DNA of 64,000 bases from Drosophila miranda (GCF_003369915.1 NC_046674.1:23315657-23379656); one strand, 5' to 3'; positions 9,259-20,906 are shown, counted from the stretch's first letter. Numbers and translations: made by a program. Notes: generated from the sequence alone by a model not told the origin.

Positions 9259-12194
9259 CTACGGCACTTCCGTGGGCTCGGGCTCGGTCTCGGGCTCGGG
9301 CTCGGGCTCGGGCTCGGCAGTGTTTGAGTTTGAGTTCTCCTCGGACTTTTTGGATGCTGGCGAATCGGTGAGATTGGGCGAGAAGTCGCGCAGCTTGACA
9401 ACATTGCCCACACAAACGGCATTGGCCGCCTCAGCGACGGAGTAGCCAATGTTGGGCGGCGTTCCTTCCGGATACCCCAGATAGTAGTCAGCAATGCGGC
9501 CGGCTTCGCGCAGCCCGCTCAAGTAGGCCCCGTGTACTGTGGCAGGATAGTTCCGTATCGTGTGCTCGCCGGCAAAGAACAGCCGCGGAAGCCCCTCAGC
9601 GTCCTTGCTCGAGCGTTGCTCACTGGCAGGCGGCGGTATGACGGGTGCTGCCAACAGGTCGTAATCACTCCCAGAGGACCCTACGGAGACGTAGCTGTAG
9701 GAGCCGCGAGCCCATGGATCGCTGCGCCAGCGCGTGACCAGCGTCTCCTTTGGCTGGGGCACAGAGGTATTGCCGAAAATGTTCTTCAGAACTGACATGC
9801 AACGACCGATGATGACGTCGTCTGTTACACTCTCCACAATATTGGCGGCCATTCCGGCGACTAGAGCCAGCAGCACTGGGGACGAGCTAATGCTCCAGAA
9901 GAGAAACATTTCCCCTAAATCATAGCGATTAGCAAATACTTCTGATTGTGGTATTCCGGTAATCACTTACCGCGACTAGCCGTTGTGCTGCCCACATGGC
10001 CGAAGAGATTGGCATTGGGATCCCAGAAGATGCGATCGAAGCAGAGAACCACCTTGTTCAGATTTCCGAATCCCAGGCGACATATCGCCTGCCGCTTCCA
10101 GTCCGGCAGAGGGGGGTCAAACTTAACAGTGTTTTTCTGCTGGGATTCCTCCTCGGCCACCGCTACCTTCAGCACCCCAAGAGTCAGTGTGCAGACAGCA
10201 AGGTCAGCCTTGTATGTCATCACAGAGTTGCTGGTCTTCATGTTCTCAGCCACAATCTCAATGCCATTGGGGCCGTACTTGATCTCCTTGACGGCGCTGT
10301 TGACGCGAATGTCCAGGTTTTCGGTGAGCGCCACGGGCACGCAAGAGTAGCCATTCCGAACGGTCGTGTGGTGGCCAATGAACTCAAAGTCGTCGTCCTG
10401 GTCCCAGTGCTTCAGTGACAGGTTATTCAGTCGCGTGGCATTCGCGAACTCCAGGTTGGCAAAATGCCAGTCTAGAATGAGGCGATCACGTGTGTTGAGG
10501 TACACATCGCTGGAAAATATTCGGATGCATTAGCCCGTGGAAGCAGCTCAGGAGGAATCAAGACGGAATCTAGCCACTTACCTGGGTTTGTTTTGCTCCA
10601 GCTCGTGGAGCTTGGCCACCATCTGTTTGTTCTCGTCGTGGAGTTCTTTGAACTGCTTGACAGTGTCTTCCAGCTTAACCTGGGTATGGCGTATGTTGTA
10701 CTCCTGTCTCGCGTAGCTCGTGTCGCTCTCGACGCCCTTTGGGCAGCGCTTCTTCACCATGGACATGTGCTCGGTCCTGAGGGCGTCGATGGTCTGCTTG
10801 ACGGCCTTCATCCGCTTCCGGTGCTCGATGATCTTCTTCTGGGCAGCAATAATATCCTGCATATGTTGCGCCCGCTTGTTCATGGCCTGCATCTCTTGCA
10901 TGCTTATGACCCACTCCAGAGCATCGCCCAACGACACAGGACAGTCTCCGGCATAATTGAAGTCTAGCCGATGGGACAGGTAGCTGGCCGACTCCAGCAG
11001 TCGGTTGAACTCCAGCTCAATGACGTCGTCCTTCTCCTTTGGCACTGGCTTGCCGTCCGGGCCGTAGAGCGGACATGTCTGGTGTATGGGCACCAGATCC
11101 ATGCCGATCTGCTTGCTCAATATGGTCATCGGATTGCCGTACACGCCCGTCACCACCATAGCCCCAAGGTCCGCTATGTAGCTGTTCTTCCGGAAGGTGG
11201 CAATGCGTCCGCCCACCCGATCCCGAGCCTCCAGCACAATGACGTCCATCCCGAACTGTTGCAGCTGCTGGGCAACGGCCAATCCGGAGATACCCGCACC
11301 GATGACAATCACCTTGCCCAGCTTCTTGGCCGGAATGGGCACCAGGCGCTTGAATATGCCAAAGTTAATGAACCCATGTCGCTCCAGGAACGAGTGGACG
11401 CGCCGCACTAGGTTCGGTTCGCTGTCGAAGGGCGGCGGCAGTGCTTTTAGCGCTCTTCCAAAGCTCAGCTGCAGCTTAGGATTTTCCACCCACATGTGGA
11501 GCAGGTTGTTGCGGATGTTAAGGAACACGCGGTGTCCCAGTATGCCCGAGCGGCTGATGTCGGGAAAGCAGGCCTCCTCGTTAGGGGTCATCTTCCCAAA
11601 GGGCAAGCGGGACTGAAACACAGCCCCCTCCTCCCCTGAAAGGACTGTGGGCGTGCCCATATCCCGATTTCGCGATTCTCCATTTGTGGATGGGGCACTG
11701 CGCGTGCCCGAGTTGGCCGAACCCCCGCCCGCAGATGCCCCAGCAGCAGCAGTCTCCGATTTGCGGGAGCGTGGCTCCGACTGTGCCTGAGCCTGGACGC
11801 GCTTCTCCCCCGACGGGTTGCTGGTGCTGGCCGTGGGTCCAGCGCTGCCCTTTTCACTGCCTGCCGCCTCGCCACTGGTGCTGGGCTTGTTTGTTGTGTA
11901 GTCCACTTTGGGCTTGTTGCGGCGACTCGTACGACGTTCATCGTTGGCGTTGGCGTTGGCACTGCCACTGGCACTGGTGCTGGTTGCAAGGGCATCGTTG
12001 GAGTCATCGTCGTTGATTTTTTGCTTCGATTGGCTGCTAGTTCCAGGACCAGGTGCTACTGCAGGAGCAGGTGCTGAGGCTGTCCTCTTCGGGGATGGCT
12101 CACCATCCGAGTCGTCGCTGATCAGAGTCACGTAGTCGATGGGCACTTTGGCGCTGGCGCTGTTGCTACCGCCGATGGCCTGGGTTGTCTTCAT
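9259..12194 (-). CDS. Su(var)3-3: Su(var)3-3: lysine-specific histone demethylase 1 (LSD1/KDM1A)
   Basis: Exons 12194-10582, 10509-9971 and 9914-9259 give 935 aa, somewhat longer than the melanogaster protein as I recall it. This is the FAD-dependent H3K4me1/2 demethylase that works with CoREST in heterochromatin formation. Order: disordered acidic/Ser-rich N-terminus (about 1-195, including [15 protein letters not shown]); SWIRM domain (about 200-290); FAD dinucleotide-binding motif [10 protein letters not shown]; long antiparallel tower coiled coil at the end of exon 1; second half of the amine-oxidase fold with [11 protein letters not shown], carrying the conserved active-site lysine; and LFFAGEHT binding FAD. 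The C-terminus ends in a Glu-Pro repeat. The start chosen is MKTTQ at 12194, since the upstream open frame has no ATG. A 5'-UTR intron is likely (donor GTAAGT at 12320, possible acceptor near 12240). Confidence 0.97.
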
Positions 12195-12932
12195 CGCAGG
12201 TCTCCTCCGAATCCTCTGGGAGTCGGCGATGGGGAATCTGTGTTCTTCGCCCTGTGTCGTAGCATACACGAAATGAAATGCGGCCGCGAAAAAGATGGAT
12301 ACATAGACGGCGGCACTTACAAGGGAGGAGGCAGGGAGTCAGAAGCTGGAGGGCCACTGGCCCGCGCACAACTGAGCCGGATCGGGCGACTAGAGGCGGG
12401 GTAGGGTCCGATGCATCTCAAATATTATCCTTAACTTCAATTAACTTTGTTTTTGCGACACGTTTTGGTTGCGGCGAACGATGCGAATGGAATGGCCTGG
12501 CGGTTGGGGTCGGATCCGTTCTTTTGGGCGCGACTTGTTGCGAAAATAATCGACTAGAAACGGTTTGTAGCTTAGTTCCAGAACCCACAAGCCTGACACA
12601 CACAATGCTTTTGATTTCACGTTAACGTTTTCAATCGTTTTTTCGACATTTTATTTTATTGCAAATTGTAAAATTGTTTATGTGCCGAAATACGCGTTCT
12701 ATTTGACTTTTTCCCATATTATACAACTGGTCACACTAATCTCCTATCGACATAATACCTATCGATGGTCACAGGGAAACGCACTACAGTCGAAAAACTG
12801 GGCAGACTGTTTGTTTGTGTAACTGCTATTTAAATTGGGAACTGCAAACGTTGATATCAGAACGCCCCGAATCAGGAAAAACACGTCCCCTCTTTTATCA
12901 GTGGTTAATCTTTCTGTAATTATGATCCGATC
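12195..12932. other. Su(var)3-3 5' UTR/promoter and CBM14 gene 3' flank
   Basis: Minus-strand 5' UTR sequence has a good donor (GTAAGT) at 12320, implying a UTR intron. The stretch 12640-12780 contains housekeeping core-promoter motifs (separate entry). From about 12790 to 12932 is the presumed 3' flank of the next minus-strand gene; no canonical AATAAA was found there. Confidence 0.5.
12728..12767. promoter_or_regulatory. Ohler motif 1 and DRE-like elements (housekeeping promoter)
   Basis: TGGTCACACTA (12728-12738) matches the Drosophila core-promoter motif 1 consensus YGGTCACACTR bound by M1BP. TATCGATG (12760-12767) matches the DREF element WATCGATW closely. Both are hallmarks of TATA-less housekeeping promoters and fit a broadly expressed Su(var)3-3 whose transcription starts nearby on the minus strand. 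Confidence 0.6.
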
Positions 12933-14139
12933 TTAACTGCTATTGGGCTGCTCGTCACAGCAGTTGTCGTAGATGATCTTGCTGCTGCACGCCTGAATCA
13001 CCTCGTCGAAGAAGTGATCAAAGTGGCAGGTACTCTCCGCCACCTCCAGGCCATCGACGCATTGAATGTAGTTATGGCAGTAGTTTTTGCTGCTGACGAC
13101 CAGCATGGTGCCCCTGCCATCGCATCGGTTGTGGGTGCACACCACGTCAGTGGCCTTGCCGCAGAGCTGGCGCTCCTCGTCGAAGAAGGTGCCCTCCGGG
13201 CACTGGTTCCACAAGGGATCCAGGTCGGCCACGGTGCCGAAGGCCTTGCAGATAAAGTATCCACGACATGTGGCTGAATCCGACTTGAAGACGACTTTGC
13301 TGCTGGCGGCGCATACCCCCTCCTTGGAGTGGGCATCACAGGCTACCAGATTGCGCGCCACGCAGTCGCCGGTCTCCACATTGAAGTAGAGCGTCGATTT
13401 GCACTTAGTCAGCGTTTGCTTAGAGTTTTTGCACACGTAGTAGTAGCTGCAGTCATCCTCGTACCGAAATGCGGTATTCTCCGGCAGGATCTCGCATATG
13501 TTGGCCACGTCCACGCACTGCGAGTCCACGCCGTGCATGCACGCCTGGCTCGACTCGTTAAAATGCTGACCAATGGGGCAGGCACCTGCCAGCGGCACGC
13601 CATCACGACAGTAGAAGTACTGTTCGCAGTTTGTCGGATCGGACACCCAGGTGCCGTCCCGGCCCTCGCACCGATTGCCACAGTACAAGTGACTGTTGGA
13701 GAGCTCCTGGACACACTCCTGTTTGATGCTGTTGTAGTAGGGCGTGGTGCCCTCGCAGAACTTCATTATGCCTTCGCCGTCGCTGCAATGGATGTACTCG
13801 TCGCAGGTGCCGGGCTTCCGGATGTTGGTGCCATTCTTGAACAGGCGGCACAGCTCCGAGTAATCGCCAACGGCCTCCGAGAAGCCCGGCAGGCAGAAGA
13901 TCAGCAGGCAGGCTCCAAACAGCACCGCACAAGCGTTTTTTGCTACCAAGGACAAGAAAGATTGATTTCATGAATATCCATTTATTAGGGATACATCCCC
14001 GACCTTATATAGAGTATACAATATAAGTATGTATATTTTTAGTATTCAAGGTCCCCAATGGAAAGGCACCCTATCTCTGTTTGTTTCGTTGTCTATTTCT
14101 ACCCTTGGGATTGCAAGCAGATAAAAACTTACATAGCAT
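12933..14139 (-). CDS. Secreted five-domain CBM14 chitin-binding protein (CG17147-like)
   Basis: Exon 1 is only seven coding bases (14139-14133, ATGCTAT, donor GTAAGT). Exon 2 is 13942-12933. The joined 338-aa protein begins MLSKNACAVLFGACLLIFCL, a signal peptide, and then shows five six-cysteine CBM14 (peritrophin-A) repeats (starting near CRLF, CEGR, CEIL, CAAS and CDGR) with the typical aromatic core (YIHC, YFYC, YYVC, YFIC, YIQC). Such proteins bind chitin in the peritrophic matrix or cuticle. The position next to Su(var)3-3 and the length match D. melanogaster CG17147 as I recall it. The neighbouring minus-strand gene at 16107-17172 is a close paralogue. The long open frame alone starts at a wrong Met (13955), inside the intron. 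Confidence 0.88.
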
Positions 14140-14696
14140 TCTGTGCTAATTATTGGGAAACTCCGTTTAATTTCCAGAAGAAAACAAAAATATGAAGTAT
14201 TTGATGTGGCTTCTAGTAGCAATTGTTGCCAACTAAATGGAGATTTCCGAATGGAAAAAGTTTTTATTTAAGAAGGGAACATGACTATTGATACTGATAC
14301 CGATACCATATACCATATACCAAATACACCACACCCTATACACTTTATTGCCCCATTAATAGCAGGTGTGCGAATCTTATCGATGCTTGCAAAAGAGCGC
14401 AAAGCCATTGATATATATTGGTCCACTTATTGTAGATCCTATGGCCATGCTCCTTGCTTCATTGCAGGCAGACACTAACAATCCACTAATTAAAAAGCCT
14501 GGATGCGACACTACTCGTAGTTCTGGATGGTGCGTTGGCGGTGTTTCTGCAGAGATCTCCGATTGCTGATCGCAAATGCCATTTTATAGGCTATTAATTA
14601 ATTGATATTTATAAATCACGGTTCGGTAGTCACATCCTGATTGTGCTGTGGGTATTGCCTCTGCCTGATAAGGCAAAACACCCAATTGTTTTTTGT
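14140..14696. other. Intergenic spacer between CBM14 gene and repeat
   Basis: AT-rich upstream region of the minus-strand gene at 12933-14139. A 14-codon plus-strand frame (14192-14236, MKYLMWLLVAIVAN) looks like a signal peptide but ends in TAA. No TATA box is clearly placed for the minus-strand gene. Confidence 0.4.
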
Positions 14697-15727
14697 TATA
14701 CCCGTTACTATAAATGGGTATAGGGGTATATTCGATTTGTGGTAAAAGTGGATGTGTGTAACGTCCTGAAGGAATCGTTTCCGACCCCATAAAGTATATA
14801 TATTCTTGATCAGCATCAATAGCCGAGTCGATTGAGCCCTGTCTGTCTGTCCGTCTGTCCGTCCCTATGAGCGTCTAGTGCTCAGAGACTATAAGAGCTA
14901 AAGCAACGAAATTTTGTATACAGACTTCTGTGATATGTGTATTTCTATGGCAATCCACAATTTCAAAGGTACGAGAAAACCAAACCAACCAGAATCGCAG
15001 AAAGTAACTATATCTTCTAGACTGCAGAATCTAAACCAGATCGCAATATTATTATAGCCAGAATGATGAACAAATTTCACTCTCTCTCGCTCTGTCTCTC
15101 TCTAACACACAGGTTTCATAGTCGGTTTTGCCAATTGCAAAATATGAGTTCAAGGATCTCAGAACCTATAAGAGCCAGAGCAACCAAATTTGGTATCCAC
15201 ACTCCTGTGATATCGGACCTTGACCGTTTCGTGTCCAAATTTCGCCACACCCCCTTCCGCCCCCGCAAAGGACGAAAATCTGGGGCATCCACAAATCTCA
15301 GAGACTATTAAGGCTAGAGTAACCAAATTTGGTATCCGCACTTCTGTTAGATCTCACTACAAAACGTATATCTCAAAATTTCGCCCCACCCCCTTCCGCC
15401 CCCACAAAGGACGAAAATCTGTTGCATCCACAATATTGCACATTCGAGAAAACTAAAAACGCAGAATCATAGATAATGACCATATCTATCAGATTGCTGA
15501 ATCTGGATCAGATCGGATCATTTTTGTAGCCAAAAGGAACAAATCAATTTGCAGTGGCTACGCAGCGCCGAACGTCACGCTCAGACTGATTTTCTGTCTC
15601 TCTCGCACGCACTCTTTGTCGTGTCGTTCAATATTAGCAGCGTCTGCTGGAGGAGAGCCATACTGACTTAGTATCGGGTATAACTGTAGAGTTGCGGTGT
15701 CCGCAGCAACTCACAAAGTTCCCCCTT
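14697..15727 (+). mobile_element. Helentron/DINE-1-like non-autonomous repeat, copy A
   Basis: The copy begins TATACCCGTTACTATAAATG and includes the Drosophila repeat block TCGTTTCCGACCCCATAAAG followed by CTTGATCAGCATCAATAGCC and a TCTGTCCG microsatellite. Internal units of about 155 bp are repeated (CCAAATTTGGTATCC ... CACCCCCTTCCGCCCCC). It ends in ACTCACAAAGTTCCCCCTTG, where the second arm of the terminal hairpin seen in copy B is missing. It is about 1.03 kb with no coding capacity. It is the inverted partner of 17631-18782. Family assignment (DINE-1/INE-1-type Helentron, obscura-group SGM-like) is from remembered motifs. Confidence 0.75.
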
Positions 15728-16106
15728 GTTTTTTTTTTGTGTTCTGTAATCAGAACATAAACAGTTTCCAAACAAGCCCCAACTGATAGCCATGAAATCG
15801 AAAGCGCCATAATACATAATATTTTATGGTGTCTAAAGCAAAAGTGAAACAATGGCCATAGTCATAAAGTGCTAACCAGCACGTCTTAGATTTCATTAAA
15901 AATAAACACCTTTAAGCGATTTCCAGCTAAGAGTACTGTTCAAAAGTCTAGTTGTCATCCGACGTTGGCGATGCAGCCGGTCGAAAACTTGAAAACGTTT
16001 CCATAACAACTGGATGAGCACCCCCGAACATATCCCCTCTACGAGTACTATAAAAAATAAATGTATGAGCATTATTAAATCTCTGCGGTTTATTGTATAG
16101 CAACAT
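15728..16106. other. Short intergenic spacer
   Basis: AT-rich and non-coding. The minus-strand poly(A) signal AATAAA for the gene at 16107-17172 is at 16094-16089, 13 nt past its stop. Confidence 0.6.
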
Positions 16107-17172
16107 CTAGCATATGGCGTAGGATACAACGGAGGAGACACAGCCGCCCTTTGCCTCGTCGAAGAATAGATTGCCACATGACTTCTCGTCGAAGGCTACC
16201 CCGTCGATGCAACGCAGGTAGTTGCGACAGCCCTTGGTGCTGCTGATCACGAAGGGAAGCGAACGACCGTCACAGCGATCCTCTGTGCATTCCACGAGAT
16301 TAGGGCTGCGACAGGTCTCGGTGCTGGCGTCGAAGAAGGTGTCCTGGGGACATTGGTTCCAAGTGGGATTGGGATCTGGGGTGCCGTTCGACTGCTTGGC
16401 GCAGAAAAAGTATCCCCGACATGTGGCTCCATCCGAGACGAACTTGTTTTCATACGGCTTCGTGGCCTTGCCACACACATTGCTGGGCAGTGGATGGGCG
16501 ACACAGTCCACCAGGGATTTGGCGACGCAGCTGCCGGTGCTGGCCTGGTAGTACTGGGACGAGCAGGTCATTGTCTTTAAGAGGCCCTTTTCGCACACGT
16601 GGTAGCTGGCGCAAGACTGCAGGTTGTCGAAGTTCTCTTTGTTCTTTACGATGTTGCAGTACTCGAAGTCGCTGGCGGTGCACTCCGACTCGTAGAGCCG
16701 CGTGCAGGTCTGGGTAGTGGCATTGAAGTGCGTGTCCTGGGGGCAGGTGCCGAACATGGGCGTTTCCTGGTCCAGGCAGTAATAGTATCCGTAGCAGGAT
16801 TTCGGGTCAGCCACGAACTGGCTTGTGGCATTCACGCAGGACACATTACACGACGTGTCGTCCGTCAGTTTCTTTACGCATTTCCCCGTGTCTTTGTCGA
16901 AGAACGGCGTGGTTCCGCTGCAGGTGCCGTAAATGCTGACAAAGTCAATACAGGTGATGTACTGGCTGCAGGAGTCGGGGTCACGGATTACCGTGTTGTT
17001 GGAGAACAACCTGCAAATGTCCTCCTCTCGAGCAACAGCCATGGGGCAGGCTAGGACCATCAGCAGAGCCGGGCCCATCACCACTGCCAGGTTAAGATGT
17101 GCTCCGAAAGCTGCCAAGGAAAACATGGATTACTCTGGCAAATCTACCATCGCGACGGTACCCACCTCTCAT
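16107..17172 (-). CDS. Secreted five-domain CBM14 chitin-binding protein (CG17145-like)
   Basis: Exon 1 is the seven-base ATGAGAG (17172-17166, donor GTGGGT). A 55-nt intron follows, then exon 2 (17110-16107). The 336-aa product begins MRAFGAHLNLAVVMGPALLM, a signal peptide, then five CBM14 repeats starting CRLFSNN, CVNATS, CNIVKN, CGKATK and CDGRSL, each with six cysteines and a Y-x-x-C core (YITC, YYYC, YHVC, YFFC, YLRC). It ends SSVVSYAIC. The internal features TCRGYF and WNQCP are shared with the gene at 12933-14139, so they are tandem paralogues, probably equivalent to CG17147/CG17145. The gene sits between two inverted repeat copies. Secretion and chitin binding follow from the family; expression site is not shown by the sequence. 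Confidence 0.88.
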
Positions 17173-17630
17173 TGTAGGCGATCTTCAGTATAAGTCGTCG
17201 TGGAATGATGTGCTCGGCAGGGCGACTGGTGCCGAACTAATGGCAATTACAGGTCACACATTTCGCATTTCGGTTGGCTTTATTGCCTCGCATATCGAAG
17301 GATCAGTAATCATTTTTGGCAGCTATTTAGCTTTTGATTTTGTTGGAGGTTAAACACCCTGCAGAACGACAAAACGCAGACAATATATGAGAAGATTTGT
17401 AATTTTTTGGATACTTGGCTTCTCATAAGATGACGCTGAAAAAATCTCCGCTCCTGGCTAGGTCGTCGTGGCTGTTGGTGTTCGGGAATACGTGTAAATA
17501 TATTGCTACCTCATGGTTTCTGCATTGTTTCGCTGCAAGTGCTATACTCTATGGAAGGGTATAAAAAAAAAGATAAGCTACTAACTATGATTAAAATACC
17601 CTCTGAAATGGTATAGAATATGGGGTATCG
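17173..17630. other. Upstream flank of CG17145-like gene
   Basis: Minus-strand promoter region without an obvious TATA box. No coding signal. Confidence 0.4.
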
Positions 17631-18782
17631 TTAGGTTCCCCCTAACGAGGGGGAACGTTGTGAGTTGCTGCGGAGACCGCAACTCTACAGTTATACCCCA
17701 TACTAAGTCAGTATGGCTCTCCTCCGGCAGACGCCGCTAATATTGAACGACACGACAAAGAGTGCGTGCGAGAGAGACAGAAAATCAGTCTGAGCGTGAC
17801 GTCGGGCGCTGCGTAGCCACTGCAAATTGATTTGTTCCTTTTGGCTATAAAAATGATCTGATCTGATCCAGATTCAGCAATCTGATAGATATGGTCATTA
17901 TCTATGATTCTGCGTTTTTAGTTTTCACGAATCTGCAATATTGTGGATGCAACAGATTTTCGTCCTTTGTAGGGGCGGAAGGGGGTGGGGCGAAATTTTG
18001 AGATATACGTTTTATAGTGAGATCTAACAGGAGTGCGGATACCAAATTTGGTTACTCTAGCCTTAATAGTCTCTGAGATTTGTGGATGCCTCAGATTATC
18101 GTCCTTTGCGGGAGCGGAAGGGGGTGTGGCGAAATTTGGACACGAAACGGTCAAGGTCCGATATCACAGGAGTGTGGATACCAAATTTGGTTGCTCTGGC
18201 TCTTATAGGTTCTGAGATCCTTGAACTCATATTTTGCAATTGGCAAAACCGACCATGAAACCTGTGTGTTAGAGAGAGACAGAGCGAGAAAGAATGAAAT
18301 TGTTTTCTTGATTCTGGCTATAATAATTATACGATCTGGTTCAGATTTTGCACTCTAGAAGATATAGTCATCTTCTATGATTCTGCGTTTTTAGTTTTCT
18401 CGAATCGTCGAAATTGTGGATGCCACAGATTTTCGCCCTTTGTGGGGGCGGAAGTGGGCAGGGCAAAGTTTTGAAATATTTTTGTAGCAGTGACATATCA
18501 CAGAAGTCTGGATCCGAAACATCGTTGCTCTAGCTCTTAATGTCTTTGAGCACTAGGCGCTGATAGGGACGGACAGACGGACAGACGGACGGACGGACAG
18601 ACGGACAGACGGACGGACGGACAGACGGACAGACAGACATGGCTCAATCGACTCGGCTATTGATGCTGATCAAGAATATATATACTTTATGGGGTCGGAA
18701 ACGATTCCTTCTGGACGTTACACACATGCACTTTTACCACAAATCTAATATACCCCAATACTCATTTTGAGTATCGGGTATA
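17631..18782 (-). mobile_element. Helentron/DINE-1-like non-autonomous repeat, copy B (inverted)
   Basis: This is an inverted, longer copy (1.15 kb) of the element at 14697-15727. Read on the minus strand it starts TATACCCGATACTC, carries the same CGACCCCATAAAG block and repeated units of about 155 bp, and ends in a perfect 8-bp hairpin (GTTCCCCC/GGGGGAAC, 17635-17656) followed directly by CTAA. A 3' hairpin then CTRR is a Helitron-type terminus. A (GACGGACA)-type microsatellite lies at about 18568-18635. No ORF of a replicase is present. Confidence 0.78.
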
Positions 18783-19191
18783 AAAAGGCACGACAAAAAA
18801 TATCTGGTCGGTTATTATTTTTATTTTTATTTTAAGCCAATCAGTGCAGCGCTGGTTCGCTTCCCCAGAACTTATCCTGCATGGATAAGCTGAAGCTTTG
18901 GTTCAAGCAGGTCGCCGCTGAAACCTAAAGGCTTGATTCGTTTTCCTTTGAAATAATTCTGCAAGCAGTTCATTGACTAAATTCTGAATATAATAAGATT
19001 TGAATAATAACTAGAATATTTTCTCATACTCATTCAACGCTGAAAAATGATTGCGTTTCGAATAGAGGTCCATTGCTTAATCACGCAGCCGATAGAATAA
19101 CAATTTTGACTTTACTATAATTGCCCATTGACAATTGGTAAAAGACGACGTCTATACAACAGATAAGATAACTGACGAAGAAAGAGAACGA

Positions 19192-19269
19192 GAACGAGCA
19201 TGAAAATAAGAAGGCGAGAACGAGCATGAAAATAAGCAGGAGAGAACGAGCATGGAAATAGGCAGCAGA
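19192..19269. repeat. Three 26-bp tandem repeats
   Basis: Units at 19192-19217, 19218-19243 and 19244-19269 share GAACGAGCATGAAAATAAG with a few substitutions. Simple local minisatellite. Confidence 0.85.
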
Positions 19270-19544
19270 ATTTCGATCAGCTGGCGGTGTTCATAGTTCG
19301 CCCTATAACAAACCATTCTTTGTATTCTAAACCATTGTTCCGCAAAGCGTGTGCAGCGGCACACTGGTGTAATGCGGTCATCAGTTGGTGTGCCGCCGAA
19401 AGAGGTGCATGCTCGTACATATGTACATATGTATGTATCATTGCTTTTAGTAATAAATATATATTATATAAAAAGTGATTTTTTCTTTGGTGTGACTGTA
19501 ATTTTTTTTTGATTTGAACACAAAAAGTTTGTGCAATGCTAGTT

Positions 19545-19751
19545 TAAAATTTAAAGAATGAGAGCTTTCAAGAGCTTTTTGAAGGTGAAGGTGAAGGCTT
19601 GATCAAATACCACATGGAGACCCGCAATATCAATAAAGGATACTTACGTATGAGTGCTGGAGTAGGTGCTCTGATAAACAACATGAAAGAAGGGGACATT
19701 CTAAAGGGGCATTCCAGGGCATTTAGAGTGGCTTCTGGGGCTAAGTTTTGA
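19545..19751 (+). pseudogene. Possible orphan coding fragment
   Basis: A plus-strand frame opens after a stop near 19543 and runs 67 codons to TGA at 19749-19751, with the first ATG only at 19614. The translation (e.g. GLIKYHMETRNINKGYLRMS, then GALINNMKEGDILKG) has balanced composition unlike the surrounding AT-rich DNA. I recognise no family. It may be a gene relic, a lone exon, or chance. Confidence 0.25.
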
Positions 19752-20281
19752 TTCATATGTATCTCCTTGAACTCTATGCTCTTACGATCTGTTTGCAGAA
19801 TTATATAAAATGGTGCATACTTTCGGGTCTATCATATCTTACCATATAAAGTTTGCTTTTAGGAGAACGGAAAATTGTAGGGGGCAATCCGAACTGCAGA
19901 TAAGATACCATAACTGCTACCCAAAACAGGCAATCAATCATTCAACGACAATAAATCAAGATTGAGCCTGTTAAATGTACGTAGGGGCATTCAAAAAAAC
20001 GGGTGATCGGATAATTCTTACAGACCCTTAAAAAAGAGAAGACTTCATATGACGAATTCATATTATCGTATACTAACCATCCATCCCTTCGGATTTTTTG
20101 GCAAATATGCATGAACTTATTTATCAGATGACTTTTTCAAGGAATTTCAGGTCTTATCAGTATGATTACAGACGCTACCAGACCACTTTAATTAATATAC
20201 GATAGAGCTGCCTTAAATAAAAGTACCATTCAGTGAGCGAATATCTAAAAATATATTCATTACTTTGGTTACGAGAGAGGA

Positions 20282-20283
<2 letters not shown>

Positions 20284-20322
<39 letters not shown>
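20284..20322. repeat. (TA)n microsatellite
   Basis: An alternating TA run of about 38 bp preceding ATGTAGTATCGG. Confidence 0.9.
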
Positions 20323-20327
<5 letters not shown>

Positions 20328-20875
20328 ATCGGTGAAACGTAGAAGAGAAAAAGACCAAGGATCGCTGGAAAATGAAAGTTTAGATAGTACAAAATATCAA
20401 GGCACCGAGTAAAGTGATCAATAAGTCCCATGCCATTGAATTAAAAATCAATTATAGACAAAGAAAACGCACGCAATCAGTCTCTGATTATCCGAATTCC
20501 GTCAGGGGTGTCATGTCAAAATAGCTGGCTACTAAGACACGGACAGGGCACGCTGTCCAGGTGCCGATTATAGCTTAAAAGGCGGTCTACGGTGGCCGAG
20601 TCCGCTAGTATAACATTTAACGTCCAGCGCCACTGACGGGGACTACCAGTGCGAGTACAATTACAAGGATGAAAGGTGCGTGGTTTACCGTAGTCCGGGG
20701 ACGGGAACAAATCTTATCGCTCGACTCTGACTCTGACTCCGACTCAGAATTTTAATTACGAATACGATATTCTGCGTTGCTGCCGGATGGCTTATCTGCG
20801 GAGCTGCTGGAGTGTCTGACAATTTTTTAATTATCGCGCTGCCAGGCTGTGCTTGGCAGGGTTTGGCAGAGCGCC

Positions 20876-20906
20876 TATAAAAGCGCACAGCCAGCTTTTG
20901 GTCAGG
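20876..20906 (+). promoter_or_regulatory. TATA/Inr promoter of the CBM14 gene at 20986
   Basis: TATAAAAG at 20876-20883 and a GTCAGG initiator (A at 20904) are spaced 28 nt apart. The 5' UTR to ATG 20986 is about 82 nt. Confidence 0.75.

Larger units (their letters stand above)
18783..20875. other. Intergenic region between divergent CBM14 genes
   Basis: About 2 kb of mostly AT-rich DNA between the inverted repeat copy and the next plus-strand gene. It contains a three-copy 26-bp tandem repeat, a TA microsatellite and a short coding-like fragment (separate entries). A GATA-type site, CTTATCT, sits at about 20788. No intact gene is seen. Confidence 0.5.

Noticed and set aside
12195-12269. Upstream extension of the Su(var)3-3 frame
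   Set aside because: It would start on GTG, not ATG, and overlaps a likely 5'-UTR intron; MKTTQ at 12194 fits the family better.
14192-14236. Mini-ORF MKYLMWLLVAIVAN resembling a signal peptide
   Set aside because: Ends in TAA after 14 codons with no donor in frame; probably chance or a relic.
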